64,000 nucleotides of DNA from JAUUZQ01 sp964538375 (GTDB lineage: Bacteria > Bacteroidota > Bacteroidia > Bacteroidales > GCA-2748055): assembly GCA_964538375.1 (NCBI GenBank), contig CAZIFQ010000012.1, positions 1-64,000 on the forward strand, in the 5' to 3' direction. The position numbers and the translations under genes are program-made. Below are positions 17,283 through 26,598 of the stretch, piece after piece. The notes under the pieces are model-generated. The model worked only from the letters and a program-made list of their open reading frames with translations. It was not told where the DNA came from and made no database searches. How positions within the stretch are numbered: the first letter of the stretch is position 1; each line of letters starts with the position of its first letter.

Positions 17283-18548
17283 TCAACTCCCAAGGTCTCT
17301 TACAACAAGCTGAATATTGTGCACACCTCTCTGCTCGAGAAGCAGTGTTTTGTTACTCATCACCCTGTCGATAGTTCCCTGGTCGAAGTAGCGAATAGTA
17401 ATAAGTTCAAGTCCTGTTTCATAGGATACCTTGAAACTCTCGTCCAGCTCATCAACCAACTTGCGAATCTTTCTATTGTCATTATTCACACATACCTGGA
17501 AGCTGACTGCAGAATTCTGCTGCACATTAATTTTAACTCCGTTTCTATGCAGCACCCCGAATATTTTTTCAAGATTATCTTCATCTATGAAAGAGAAATC
17601 ATGCGGAGAGATACGAATCAATACCTGCTCCATATTAAATATAAAGGAAGGGACCAATTTGTCATACTTCAGATTACCAATCAATGTCCCCTTTGCATCC
17701 GGATCAATAAAAGACCGTACATGCAGATTTATGTTTTTATTCTGTAATGGCTTAATAGTCTTAGGGTGAATAACACTGGTCCCATAATAAGCTAATTCGA
17801 TAGCATCCAGGTAGGACAATTTCTCTATCAATATAGTGTCATCAAAATATTTTGGATCTGCATTTAGCACCCCTGGCACATCTTTCCAGATAGTGACGCT
17901 CTCTGCCTTTAGAATATGCGCTAGTATTGATGCTGTATAGTCAGACCCTTCACGTCCAAGTGATACACTTATATTATTGATAGTTGACGCAAGGAATCCT
18001 TGTGTAAGCAAAATCTGATCCTCATTAAATTTGAATCCTTCATTTACCAGCTTGCTTGAAAGGTCCCAATCAACCCTGCCTTCTCGAAAATTATTGTCTG
18101 TTTTCAGGGACTTTCTTACATCTATCCATCTTGATTTCAGCCCCGATTTTTGGAGATAGTGGTAAATTATTTTTGTACTTAAAATCTCACCATAACCGAT
18201 AATCTGATCGTAATCAAAATCATAATTTAATGTTGGCTCCATCGCCAGTCGATCTGAAAGTTCTTTAAATATGTCTTCAATATCCACAAAGACATCGCTT
18301 TCCTTAGCATCAAATAGTCCGCCGAGTATAGTAAAATGGAACTCCTTAAGCTGCTTGTATTCATCCTTTATGCCCTTCTTATTCTTTTTATAGAAGTTCT
18401 CAATAATCTTCTCCAGGGCATTTGTAGTTTTTCCCATGGCTGAAACTACAACAACGATATTTTGCTGATACTGCTGAAGAATGCTCACGATGTTTTTTAC
18501 TGCATCAACACTTTTAACAGAAGCTCCACCAAATTTAAACACAAACAT
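17283..18548 (-). CDS. lysC: Aspartate kinase, monofunctional
   Basis: 421 residues. The kinase domain opens with FKFGGASV (residues 4-11) and contains SLGREGSDYTAS, the aspartate- and ATP-binding loop. The C-terminal third (about 300-421) has two ACT-like folds (LIRISPHDFSFI; INVQQNSAVSFQVCVNN), the usual site of lysine or threonine feedback. It phosphorylates aspartate as the first step to lysine, threonine, methionine and diaminopimelate. It is not fused to homoserine dehydrogenase. A possible -7 element, TAATTTTG, lies on the minus strand at 18587-18580. Confidence 0.93.
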   Translation of the reverse strand: MFVFKFGGASVKSVDAVKNIVSILQQYQQNIVVVVSAMGKTTNALEKIIENFYKKNKKGIKDEYKQLKEFHFTILGGLFDAKESDVFVDIEDIFKELSDRLAMEPTLNYDFDYDQIIGYGEILSTKIIYHYLQKSGLKSRWIDVRKSLKTDNNFREGRVDWDLSSKLVNEGFKFNEDQILLTQGFLASTINNISVSLGREGSDYTASILAHILKAESVTIWKDVPGVLNADPKYFDDTILIEKLSYLDAIELAYYGTSVIHPKTIKPLQNKNINLHVRSFIDPDAKGTLIGNLKYDKLVPSFIFNMEQVLIRISPHDFSFIDEDNLEKIFGVLHRNGVKINVQQNSAVSFQVCVNNDNRKIRKLVDELDESFKVSYETGLELITIRYFDQGTIDRVMSNKTLLLEQRGVHNIQLVVRDLGS

Positions 18549-18665
18549 ATAACTCGGATTTATTTTATTATTGAATTTGCAAAATTAGACACAATTTGCA
18601 TTTTCTGAAATGGGAAAAGTATGATATTAAAAAATAAAGAGGAGAATCGTAATTCTAAAAGCGAC

Positions 18666-19058
18666 TTACTTGCCACCATGTTCAGGATATCCAATTTTTT
18701 CGAATTTCAATCCAACCATAGCTTCGTATGCCTCTGCGGTATCCAGCATTTCATCATCATCATCCTCGTACATCCAGATAATCTTGAATGCCTTATCCTC
18801 CTCGGCTAATTTTTTGATTCTCTTTAAAACATCCAGAACATACTTAGAAGAGCTGGTATTGAAATGTTCCAGATTTATTGTTATTGTAGTCAGCTCTGCA
18901 GGCTTTACAAGATATGCTGCCAACCATTCCATAAATGGAGCAAAAAACTCACGTGCATTTTCTGGATTGGAGCGTCCCGCTATCTCAATATTACCATTCT
19001 CACCATCAACAATAATCCGTGGAGTTTTGGGGCTTCCTTCGCTTAATATATTTTCCAT
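18666..19058 (-). CDS. SiaC-family regulatory phosphoprotein (DUF1987)
   Basis: 130 residues from the ATG at 19058; a longer frame reaching 19178 has no family-like N-terminus. It matches the DUF1987/SiaC fold: a central strand with FNTSSSKYVLDVLK carrying the phosphorylatable Ser/Thr cluster, and the acidic loop YEDDDDEMLDTAEAYE followed by GLKFEKI. In Pseudomonas SiaC is switched by a kinase (SiaB) and a PP2C phosphatase (SiaA) and binds a diguanylate cyclase. None of those partners is in this window, so the output here is unknown. Confidence 0.8.
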   Translation of the reverse strand: MENILSEGSPKTPRIIVDGENGNIEIAGRSNPENAREFFAPFMEWLAAYLVKPAELTTITINLEHFNTSSSKYVLDVLKRIKKLAEEDKAFKIIWMYEDDDDEMLDTAEAYEAMVGLKFEKIGYPEHGGK

Positions 19059-19080
19059 AATCTGGTTTTTAATGCAATGT

Positions 19081-19092
19081 ACACAGCTGTGT
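19081..19092. promoter_or_regulatory. Perfect 12-bp palindrome upstream of the SiaC-family gene
   Basis: ACACAGCTGTGT, a perfect palindrome 23 bases upstream of the ATG. It could be a dimeric regulator site; a 12-base palindrome can also arise by chance. Confidence 0.3.
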
Positions 19093-19187
19093 CTGTAATT
19101 TGCCTCATATATAAAAGGCCTCTTGCCCACTTTCGAAGTCAAGGTAACTAATTTATTTGAAACTGATATTACAGCCACATATCTTTT

Positions 19188-19805
19188 TTAGCATGCGTTA
19201 GTGTCATTTTCTAAAATTTTATCCACCCCAGTATTCCCCTGCTCCTCAAAATCTATCATGGCATTGATCAGCCGGAATACTGAATATTGCTTCAGATCCT
19301 TTGGGCGAATGTTAGTCGATTTGATTTTACCTTCGGCAAGCAAGCGATTGCGACAGGTTCCTTCCAGCAGAGGTTCTGCGGGGCTTACCCACGATGTACC
19401 ATCAAAGAATACTATATTGGTGTACGATGTATCTGTGATAAGACCATCTCTAACTATTAGGATGTCATCTGCGGCTCCTTTCTGTTCCAACAGATTGTTA
19501 ATCATTGTCCTGTTAGTATACTTATGGGAGTAATCAATATTATCAGAATGAACCAGCTGAAGGGTTTTTACCTGGCCTGGATTATATTCAGTAAATTCGT
19601 AGACAAATTCCCTGTCATTATAAAGAAACCTGCATTTTATCACTCCCTTTCTAAACTCATTTTCAACAACAATTAACTCACTTAACCTAAAAGGATTATT
19701 GGTCCCGAACAATACATGAAAGGCGTAATCCATTCTTCTCTGGTGCCACTCCAAATATAAAGGGATGCCATCACTGATTTTTATTGTTTCAACTAATGGG
19801 TACAT
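19188..19805 (-). CDS. pabC: Aminotransferase class IV, 4-amino-4-deoxychorismate lyase-like
   Basis: 205 residues, a little shorter than typical PabC. The probable PLP lysine is K95 in HKYTNR, and the cofactor/substrate loop DGLITDTSYTNIVFF plus EPLLEGTCRNRLL are characteristic of the fold. It overlaps the end of pabB by 17 bases, which supports its role in splitting aminodeoxychorismate into p-aminobenzoate and pyruvate for folate synthesis. Class IV enzymes are hard to separate by sequence, so the assignment leans on the operon. Confidence 0.82.
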   Translation of the reverse strand: MYPLVETIKISDGIPLYLEWHQRRMDYAFHVLFGTNNPFRLSELIVVENEFRKGVIKCRFLYNDREFVYEFTEYNPGQVKTLQLVHSDNIDYSHKYTNRTMINNLLEQKGAADDILIVRDGLITDTSYTNIVFFDGTSWVSPAEPLLEGTCRNRLLAEGKIKSTNIRPKDLKQYSVFRLINAMIDFEEQGNTGVDKILENDTNAC

Positions 19806-20757
19806 ATACTTTGTCTAACATTTCATTATACTCATCTTCCATTTTACTATGACCTGTAATACCGCCTCCGCTTCTAAATTGAAGCTTGTCGCCCATTTTT
19901 TCAATATACCTGATCATCACACCACTGTCAAGTTCTTTTCCATCAAATAATCCAAAGATACCTGTAAAATATCCACGCTCCCCCTGTTCAGCTTCTTCAA
20001 TTAACTCGATTGTTTTTTGCTTGGGAGCACCCGAAATAGAGCCTGCCGGCAATAGTTTGGCAAGAATATCACCTAAATGAGCTCTCCATGATCCTTGAAG
20101 CTTACCCCTTATCTCAGAGCTTACCTGTAACAATTCTCCTTTGTGAGTTTTGATACGATCAATATACCTGAATCGGGTCAATTCCACCTCCCTGGCCACT
20201 ATTGACAAATCATTGCGGATAAGATCAACAATTGTATTATGCTCCCATAATTCCTTCTCATCCTTTAATAATTGCTCCTCAGCACCTGGCAAAGAAGCAT
20301 CAATAGTTCCTTTCATTGGATAGGAATAAATTACCCCATCGACGATCTTGATAAAACATTCCGGTGAGAAGACCACAAAGTCATCTCTTTTTAAGAGTTT
20401 GTATTTCGCATCACTTCTTAGGAATATATCCTGCAAAGTAAGATTCGTATTTAGTTTAGTGGGAAAAGTAAGATTTAAGAGGTAAGAATTCCCATGAAGA
20501 ATATTAAGCTTCACATGCTGAAATGCCCTGGCGTAAAACTTCTGATCAACCGGCATATAATCAAATGACAATTGTTCTCCTGACTTCGTCCCGGGATCTG
20601 TCTGACTCTTAACACCATTCAAACTAAACAGCAATCCTTCTTTTTCTGCTTCTTCAAGTGAAAAAATCAGGGGCTTCTTACACTCGAAATCAATCAAAAA
20701 CAGGAATGGCTCACCTTTGGCTGCCCATGAATTACATTTATGAATGAATTGATCCAT
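19789..20757 (-). CDS. pabB: Aminodeoxychorismate synthase component I
   Basis: 322 residues from the ATG at 20757. A second ATG six bases upstream (20763) would lie at or before the expected transcription start, because the -7 element TATCTTTG ends at 20768. This is the short chorismate-binding form without the N-terminal anthranilate-synthase-like domain. Motifs: FVVFSPECF, YPMKGTID, DLIRNDLS, LLPAGSISGAPK and GYFTGIFG. It converts chorismate with ammonia to aminodeoxychorismate. The amidotransferase subunit PabA is not in this window. Overlap with pabC indicates one transcript. Confidence 0.88.
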   Translation of the reverse strand: MDQFIHKCNSWAAKGEPFLFLIDFECKKPLIFSLEEAEKEGLLFSLNGVKSQTDPGTKSGEQLSFDYMPVDQKFYARAFQHVKLNILHGNSYLLNLTFPTKLNTNLTLQDIFLRSDAKYKLLKRDDFVVFSPECFIKIVDGVIYSYPMKGTIDASLPGAEEQLLKDEKELWEHNTIVDLIRNDLSIVAREVELTRFRYIDRIKTHKGELLQVSSEIRGKLQGSWRAHLGDILAKLLPAGSISGAPKQKTIELIEEAEQGERGYFTGIFGLFDGKELDSGVMIRYIEKMGDKLQFRSGGGITGHSKMEDEYNEMLDKVYVPIS

Positions 20758-20767
20758 TTGCATAAAT

Positions 20768-20775
20768 CAAAGATA
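20768..20775 (-). promoter_or_regulatory. -7 element for pabB
   Basis: The minus strand reads TATCTTTG, the commonest form of the Bacteroidetes -7 element. No good -33 TTG at the normal distance was found. The transcript would have a leader of only a few bases before the ATG at 20757. Confidence 0.5.
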
Positions 20776-20827
20776 AGAAAAACAAGATCAAGAATTTCAG
20801 AACTACCTGAAAGCATTGTACGAGGTT

Positions 20828-20913
20828 TTGAAGAGATGTTGGGGCTGAAGAATCGCAAGAGTTTGAAGAGATGGAGGATTTGAAGAAACGCAAGGGCTGA
20901 AGAAATTTAGGGG
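20828..20913. repeat. Degenerate 17-bp tandem array, 5 units
   Basis: Five units begin with (T/C)TGAAGA at 20828, 20845, 20863, 20880 and 20897, spacing 17, 18, 17 and 17. The consensus is about YTGAAGARAYGCAAGGG. The array lies in the gap between the divergent pabB and mfd genes, 25 bases before the palindrome at 20939. Confidence 0.65.
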
Positions 20914-20938
20914 TATAGTAGAGAGGCGAGGGTTTAGC

Positions 20939-20964
20939 AGAGACGCGCCACATGGCGCGTCTCT
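20939..20964. repeat. REP-like palindrome, copy 1 (GAGACGCGCCA)
   Basis: AGAGACGCGCCA, 2-nt centre CA, TGGCGCGTCTCT: a perfect 12-bp stem. The right side, ending TCTCTACAAAAC, is shared with the copy at 60421. It sits in the pabB/mfd gap. Confidence 0.85.
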
Positions 20965-21043
20965 ACAAAACCACAAAAAGTTGTTTTTCAAACTAGTTTC
21001 AACCATGGGATTTCGTTAAGAAGGTCAAACTTTTTCGTTATGT

Positions 21044-24000
21044 TTGCAGTCGTTTAAAAAGATCTTGATTCGTAATCCATATACTACCCATCCGTATACC
21101 GGAGAAATCGTGCAAAGTTTGCAGGACAAGGGGAATGTTATATACCAGTTGAAAGGATTATCAGGATCTTCGAAGGCAGGTTTGATACATTCTGTACTCT
21201 CACAAATGAAGGGTAACCACCTGGTATTATTCCATGACAAGGAAGAAGCAGCCTATTTTTATACTGACCTGGTGAATCTTGAAGGCACGCCTGATCGTAC
21301 CCTGTTTTTTCCTTCCTCTTATAAAAGATCAGTCCAGTACAAACAAACTGATGAAGCCAATATCATCACAAGGACGCAAACCCTCAAGCGTCTTAACGAA
21401 CAGCGTGCAGCCAGCTTTATCATCTCATATGCAGAGGCGATGCTCGAACGTGTGCTTACCAGGGCAGAGCTGGGCAGGCATACCCTGGAAATAAAAACCG
21501 GCGAAAAGCTCGACCGGGAATTCATTGAGGAAATGCTGGAAACATATCATTTTCAACTGGTTGACTTTGTATACGAACCAGGGCAATTTGCCATCAGGGG
21601 GGGCATAGTTGATATTTTCTCTTATTCAAGCAGCCACCCATACAGGATAGATTTTTTTGGAGATGAAGTAGATTCTATTCGGCTGTTCGATGTGGAAACG
21701 CAGAGATCACAGGAACAGGTGAAGAGGGTCGCGGTGATCCCAAATGTTCAATGGGAAAAAGAACTGGGGGAAAAACGGGTTTCCTTTCTGGAATATATCC
21801 CTTCCAATACAACAATTTGGATGGATGATGCCGAATTGATTCTCGATCACATTGGCAAAATCTATGATCAAACAGAACTGGATACCACTGATCCAACCCT
21901 GGTCAAAGGAGAATTTTTAGCCAACCAAACCATTTTTAATGAGCATGTTCAAAAATTTCCAAGGATAGAATTTACAAGATCTAAAGTACCTGGCCCAGCC
22001 AGAATATGGCTATTCAACACTTCTCCCCAGCCGCAATTCAATAAGAAGTTCAAGTTGTTGGCCGAGAATCTGAAAAACAACACTCAAAACGGGTATACCA
22101 ATTATATCCTGTCAGAAAATGCCGGACAAATAGACCGCTTACGTGCCATATTTAGTGAGATTGACCCGGAGGTAAGCTTCGAAGATATAAAGAGCACGAT
22201 CCATGAGGGATTTACAGATGACGACCTGAAAATTTCTATATATACTGATCACCAGGTATTTGAGAGGTACCACAAATTCAAACTCCAGGAGCAGTTTACA
22301 AAAAAAGAGGCCCTCACTGTTAAAGAGCTAACCGGGCTGCACCCGGGAGATTACGTGGTGCATGTTGACCATGGAATTGGAATTTTCGGTGGATTGGAGC
22401 GAATCGACATGAATGGCAAAATGCAAGAGGCCGTTCGGCTGGTCTACAAAGATAAGGATGTGCTTTACGTAAACATTCACTCCCTGCACCGCATTTCCAA
22501 ATACAAAGGTAAAGAAGGTCAAACTCCACGGGTATACAAGCTTGGAACCGGGACGTGGCAGAAACTGAAGCAAAAGACAAAAAATAAGGTAAAGGATATT
22601 GCCGGGGAGCTCATTGCGTTGTATGCTAAAAGAAGAGAGCAGGAAGGATTTACATTTTCTCCTGATACCTACCTGCAACGGGAACTTGAGTCATCATTCA
22701 TTTATGAAGATACTCCTGATCAGTCGAAAGCCACACAGGATGTAAAACAAGGAATGCAAGCCACCTTCCCAATGGACCGGCTTGTATGCGGGGATGTTGG
22801 ATTTGGAAAAACAGAGATTGCCATTCGGGCTGCATTCAAAGCCGTTAGCGACAGCAAGCAGGTAGCCGTACTTGTACCTACCACCATCCTGGCGCTTCAG
22901 CATTACAATACCTTTAAAAACCGGCTTAAAGATTTTCCTTGTTCTGTTGACTATGTGAGCAGAATGCGTAGTTATACCAAGCAGAAAGATGTTTTAAAAC
23001 GGCTTGGAGAAGGGAAGCTTGATATTATTATCGGTACTCACAAACTTGCAAGCGATGCAGTCAAATTTAAGGACCTTGGTCTGTTAATCATTGATGAGGA
23101 GCAAAAATTCGGTGTTTCCGTGAAAGAGAAGCTCAAACAGCTGAAACTAAATGTTGACACACTAACACTAACTGCAACGCCGATTCCCCGAACACTGCAG
23201 TTTTCTTTGATGGGAGCCCGCGACCTCTCCATTATAAATACACCACCACCGAACAGGCATCCTATTATTACGGAACTGCACTCATTTAACGAAGCAATTA
23301 TTAAGGAAGCCATCGAATATGAATTAGACCGTGGAGGCCAGGTTTTCTTCATACATAACCGGGTACAGAACATCCAGGAAGTCAAGGTTATGATTGACAA
23401 GCTGGTCCCTGGTGCACGTACCGTAATAGCGCACGGACAGATGGATGGTAAAACGCTGGAAAATGTAATGCTCAGTTTTATGGACGGTGACCACGATGTG
23501 CTGATCGCCACTACAATTGTTGAGTCAGGACTGGATATTCCTAATACAAATACAATAATTATCAACAACGCTCATCACTTTGGATTGAGTGATTTGCATC
23601 AGCTTCGAGGTAGGGTTGGGCGATCGAATAAAAAGGCGTTTTGTTACCTTTTTGCACCACCTCTCACCATGGTAACCCCAGAAGCAAGACGACGTTTGCA
23701 TGCCATTGAAGAATTTTCAAGTTTAGGAAGCGGATTTAACATTGCCATGCAAGATCTTGACATTCGGGGAGCGGGAAATCTCCTTGGAGCAGAACAAAGT
23801 GGATTTATTGCTGATATTGGTTTTGAGACCTATCATAAAATTCTCAATGAAGCCATACAGGAGTTGAAAGACGGAGTTTTCAAAGATGTGTTTGAAGACG
23901 ATAAAAAAACGGGAGTCACAACCGAAAAGGAAGAGTCCAGAAGCTATTCTATCGATTGCCATATCGATACAGATCTTGAACTATTGCTCCCTGAAAATTA

Positions 24001-24406
24001 TGTGTCAAATGTTTCTGAACGGATACATTTGTATCGAGATCTTGACAATATCACCCACTATGATGGCCTAAAAGAGTTCAGAAAAATGCTGGAAGATCGT
24101 TTCGGTCCTCTTCCCTCTGAAGCAGAAGAACTGTTGCAGGTTGTTCAGCTCCGCTGGCTGGCGCAAAGGACAGGTGTTGAAAAAATCATTTTGAAAAATA
24201 ACACCCTGATCACGTACTTTGTAAGCAATCCGGAATCGTTGTTCTATCGTTCGCCGGTATTTACGAGGGTCATTCTTAATATTCAGCGCAACCCGAAATT
24301 ATTTCGAATGCGCCAGGATAAAGAGAGATTGAGTCTCAGGGTTGATCATATCAAATCGATATCGGAGACTTTTAAGATTATTGAACAACTACAGGCCGGA
24401 GAATAA
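21044..24406 (+). CDS. mfd: Transcription-repair coupling factor Mfd
   Basis: 1120 residues. Order: UvrB-homology domain (with the loop around 145-200, FVYEPGQFAIRGGIVDIFSY), RNA-polymerase-interacting CarD/RID domain (about 425-490, GDYVVHVDHGIGIF), then helicase domains with GDVGFGKTE (Walker A), DEEQKFGV (DEEQ box), TATPIPRTL and the TRG motif region (RVGRSNKKAF), and a C-terminal inhibitory domain. It removes stalled RNA polymerase and recruits UvrA. No in-frame ATG lies near the expected N-terminus; the best start is TTG at 21044, which overlaps a TATGTTTG that looks like a -7 element. Confidence 0.95.
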   Translation: MQSFKKILIRNPYTTHPYTGEIVQSLQDKGNVIYQLKGLSGSSKAGLIHSVLSQMKGNHLVLFHDKEEAAYFYTDLVNLEGTPDRTLFFPSSYKRSVQYKQTDEANIITRTQTLKRLNEQRAASFIISYAEAMLERVLTRAELGRHTLEIKTGEKLDREFIEEMLETYHFQLVDFVYEPGQFAIRGGIVDIFSYSSSHPYRIDFFGDEVDSIRLFDVETQRSQEQVKRVAVIPNVQWEKELGEKRVSFLEYIPSNTTIWMDDAELILDHIGKIYDQTELDTTDPTLVKGEFLANQTIFNEHVQKFPRIEFTRSKVPGPARIWLFNTSPQPQFNKKFKLLAENLKNNTQNGYTNYILSENAGQIDRLRAIFSEIDPEVSFEDIKSTIHEGFTDDDLKISIYTDHQVFERYHKFKLQEQFTKKEALTVKELTGLHPGDYVVHVDHGIGIFGGLERIDMNGKMQEAVRLVYKDKDVLYVNIHSLHRISKYKGKEGQTPRVYKLGTGTWQKLKQKTKNKVKDIAGELIALYAKRREQEGFTFSPDTYLQRELESSFIYEDTPDQSKATQDVKQGMQATFPMDRLVCGDVGFGKTEIAIRAAFKAVSDSKQVAVLVPTTILALQHYNTFKNRLKDFPCSVDYVSRMRSYTKQKDVLKRLGEGKLDIIIGTHKLASDAVKFKDLGLLIIDEEQKFGVSVKEKLKQLKLNVDTLTLTATPIPRTLQFSLMGARDLSIINTPPPNRHPIITELHSFNEAIIKEAIEYELDRGGQVFFIHNRVQNIQEVKVMIDKLVPGARTVIAHGQMDGKTLENVMLSFMDGDHDVLIATTIVESGLDIPNTNTIIINNAHHFGLSDLHQLRGRVGRSNKKAFCYLFAPPLTMVTPEARRRLHAIEEFSSLGSGFNIAMQDLDIRGAGNLLGAEQSGFIADIGFETYHKILNEAIQELKDGVFKDVFEDDKKTGVTTEKEESRSYSIDCHIDTDLELLLPENYVSNVSERIHLYRDLDNITHYDGLKEFRKMLEDRFGPLPSEAEELLQVVQLRWLAQRTGVEKIILKNNTLITYFVSNPESLFYRSPVFTRVILNIQRNPKLFRMRQDKERLSLRVDHIKSISETFKIIEQLQAGE

Positions 24407-24432
24407 AAAATAACAGGACTAATCCTTAGCCA

Positions 24433-25179
24433 ATGAACCTGGTACTTGATCTTGGAAACAGTTATGGAAAAATAGCTGTCTGCGAAGGGAATAAAGTGAT
24501 TGAAAGCGCGGTATACCCATTAATAGGTATGAAAGAAATCTCATATTTTACTACCCGTTATGGTGATATACAAGGGGTAATAATCTCCAGTGTTGTTAAT
24601 CATTCGCGTGAACTGATTGATTATCTGAGTACTACGTTTGAAACCTTTCTTGAGCTAAATCCTTCAACTCCGCTTCCTGTAAAGAATCATTACAAGACTC
24701 CCGATACGCTGGGATATGATCGAATTGCTGCAGTTACAGGCGCACACACTATTTATCCAGATAATAACGTTCTGGTAATAGATGCGGGAACAGCACTGAC
24801 ATACGACATGGTTACAGCTGAAGGAGAATATCTGGGGGGAAATATCTCTCCGGGTATGAATATGAGGTTCAAAGCATTGAATAAATTTACAAATCGCCTG
24901 CCTTTACTAAGCGTTGGTGATGAAAAAATTGAATTGCTGGGAACTTCAACAGATGAAGCGATAATCTCGGGTGTCGTAAATGGTGTTATTCAGGAGATAG
25001 AAGGATTCATATTAACTGTGTCACAGAGATTTACAGATCTGAAGGTGGTGATGACCGGAGGTGATGCAATTTCTTTTGATCTTAGGTTAAAAAGTAGCAC
25101 CTTTGTCATCGCGCATCTGAACCTGATTGGATTAAACAGAATTTTAGATTACAATGCCTGGAAGAAGAATGAAGAATAG
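24433..25179 (+). CDS. coaX: Type III pantothenate kinase
   Basis: 248 residues of the ASKHA fold: DLGNSYGKIAV near the N-terminus, GYDRIAAVTGA, and DAGTALTYDMV around 116-126 for phosphate binding. It phosphorylates pantothenate as the first step of coenzyme A synthesis. It follows mfd by 26 bases and begins a plus-strand run (coaX, membrane protein, TPR protein, lptC, CBS protein, PpiD) that, as I recall, is kept in many Bacteroidales. Its stop lies just beyond the start of the next gene, so they overlap slightly. Confidence 0.92.
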   Translation: MNLVLDLGNSYGKIAVCEGNKVIESAVYPLIGMKEISYFTTRYGDIQGVIISSVVNHSRELIDYLSTTFETFLELNPSTPLPVKNHYKTPDTLGYDRIAAVTGAHTIYPDNNVLVIDAGTALTYDMVTAEGEYLGGNISPGMNMRFKALNKFTNRLPLLSVGDEKIELLGTSTDEAIISGVVNGVIQEIEGFILTVSQRFTDLKVVMTGGDAISFDLRLKSSTFVIAHLNLIGLNRILDYNAWKKNEE

Positions 25180-26473
25180 TATTTTACTGGTTCTACTGAT
25201 GCTAACTGCATCTCCTGCGATTTCACAATACAATACGTTTTCTCCGTATACAAGATTTGGACTTGGAGATCTGACTAAAAGTGGATTTGGCCAAAATCTT
25301 GCAATGGGGGGAACCGGAATCGCCTTACATGAAAGTGATCACTTGAATTATCTCAATCCTGCAGCTTATACTGCAAGAGACAGCATGTCAGTGTTGTTTG
25401 ATTTTGGACTGAGTAGTTTTCTGAATCAATACGAAACAACAAGTGTAAAAACACAGTGGTGGAATGGAAATTTCCATCATATTGCTCTTTCAGTTCCCAT
25501 TGGCAAAAATTTTGGTATGGGAACGGGATTGATTCCCTACAGCAGCGTTGGTTATAGTATAAAACAGGAATATAACGATCTCGGGACGGGCGATCCTCTT
25601 GATTTATACTATACAGGTGATGGAGGAATTATGAAATATTTCCTGGGTGTATCGGGAGAATTATTTAACCGTGTTTCCATTGGGGTAAATATGAACTACC
25701 TCCTGGGAGATATCAACCGCCAGAGATTCCTGAGTTTCCCTTCTCAATCTGATTATGCTACAACAGAAGCCCTGGAGGAAATCCAGATAAGTAACACATA
25801 TTTTGGTTTTGGCATGCAATATAACGAAGTTATTGCCGATAAGTTTTTCTTCACGCTTGGTGGAACCTATGATCTTCAAACAACATTTAATTCCACTATT
25901 AACAACTCAGTCTTAAACACCTTCCCGGGAAATTCTACAGCACTGACCGATTCAACTTATGTAAATCCTGAGATTCAAGTTTCAGGAAGTGATACTGTTT
26001 CCGGCCCCATAACTATTCCATCAAAACTTGGAGTAGGTATTGCACTGGGAATCCCTGATAAACTAATTATTACAGCAGACTATACCCTTCAGGATTGGGC
26101 ATCCGCGAGCAGCATGAATAACTTACTCGATAATGGGGGATTTAATTTTGTAAATGCACGCTCAATGAATTTCGGGATAGAATACACTCCTGATCATGAA
26201 GCGCTTAGAGGGTTTTTTAAGTTAATCAGCTACAGGGTAGGCGGCTACTATTCCGACAACTATATAAGCATGGATAACTACCAAATGAAAGATTATGGCA
26301 TAACTTTTGGAGTAGGGTTACCAATGAACAAATCAAAGTCGTCATTTAATGTCGCATTTACGTTGGGAACCAGGGGTACTACAGAGTACAATTTAGTGAA
26401 AGAAAATTATGGAATTCTCACATTTAGTGTAACTTTGCACGATCTTTGGTTTTACAAAAGGAAATTTGATTAA
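25169..26473 (+). CDS. Outer-membrane beta-barrel protein of unknown function
   Basis: 434 residues from the ATG at 25169. A signal peptide ends after SPAISQ, followed by YNTFSPYTRFGLGDL, a pattern common to FadL-like barrel proteins of Bacteroidetes. Alternating aromatic/hydrophobic strands run throughout, and the C-terminus contains TLHDLWFYKRKFD. It could be a small hydrophobic-compound channel or a structural barrel; the sequence does not tell. It overlaps coaX by 11 bases, indicating co-transcription. Confidence 0.75.
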   Translation: MKNSILLVLLMLTASPAISQYNTFSPYTRFGLGDLTKSGFGQNLAMGGTGIALHESDHLNYLNPAAYTARDSMSVLFDFGLSSFLNQYETTSVKTQWWNGNFHHIALSVPIGKNFGMGTGLIPYSSVGYSIKQEYNDLGTGDPLDLYYTGDGGIMKYFLGVSGELFNRVSIGVNMNYLLGDINRQRFLSFPSQSDYATTEALEEIQISNTYFGFGMQYNEVIADKFFFTLGGTYDLQTTFNSTINNSVLNTFPGNSTALTDSTYVNPEIQVSGSDTVSGPITIPSKLGVGIALGIPDKLIITADYTLQDWASASSMNNLLDNGGFNFVNARSMNFGIEYTPDHEALRGFFKLISYRVGGYYSDNYISMDNYQMKDYGITFGVGLPMNKSKSSFNVAFTLGTRGTTEYNLVKENYGILTFSVTLHDLWFYKRKFD

Positions 26474-26598
26474 CACAATTTGGTCAATTTAACTGAGATG
26501 AACCGAACATGACAAAAATAAAACTAGTTTAATATAAAACAGATGATTAAGCTAATGTCATATGATCTGCATCTGACCGATGAAAAAAACCTTAACAG

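Noticed and set aside
18670..19098. 142-residue open frame on the plus strand opposite the SiaC-family gene
   Set aside because: It lies antisense to a gene with clear family motifs, and its translation is Ser/Ile-rich with no recognisable domain.
19059..19178. N-terminal extension of the SiaC-family protein
   Set aside because: The extra 40 residues are not part of the domain, and they cross the palindrome and probable promoter region; the ATG at 19058 fits the family start.
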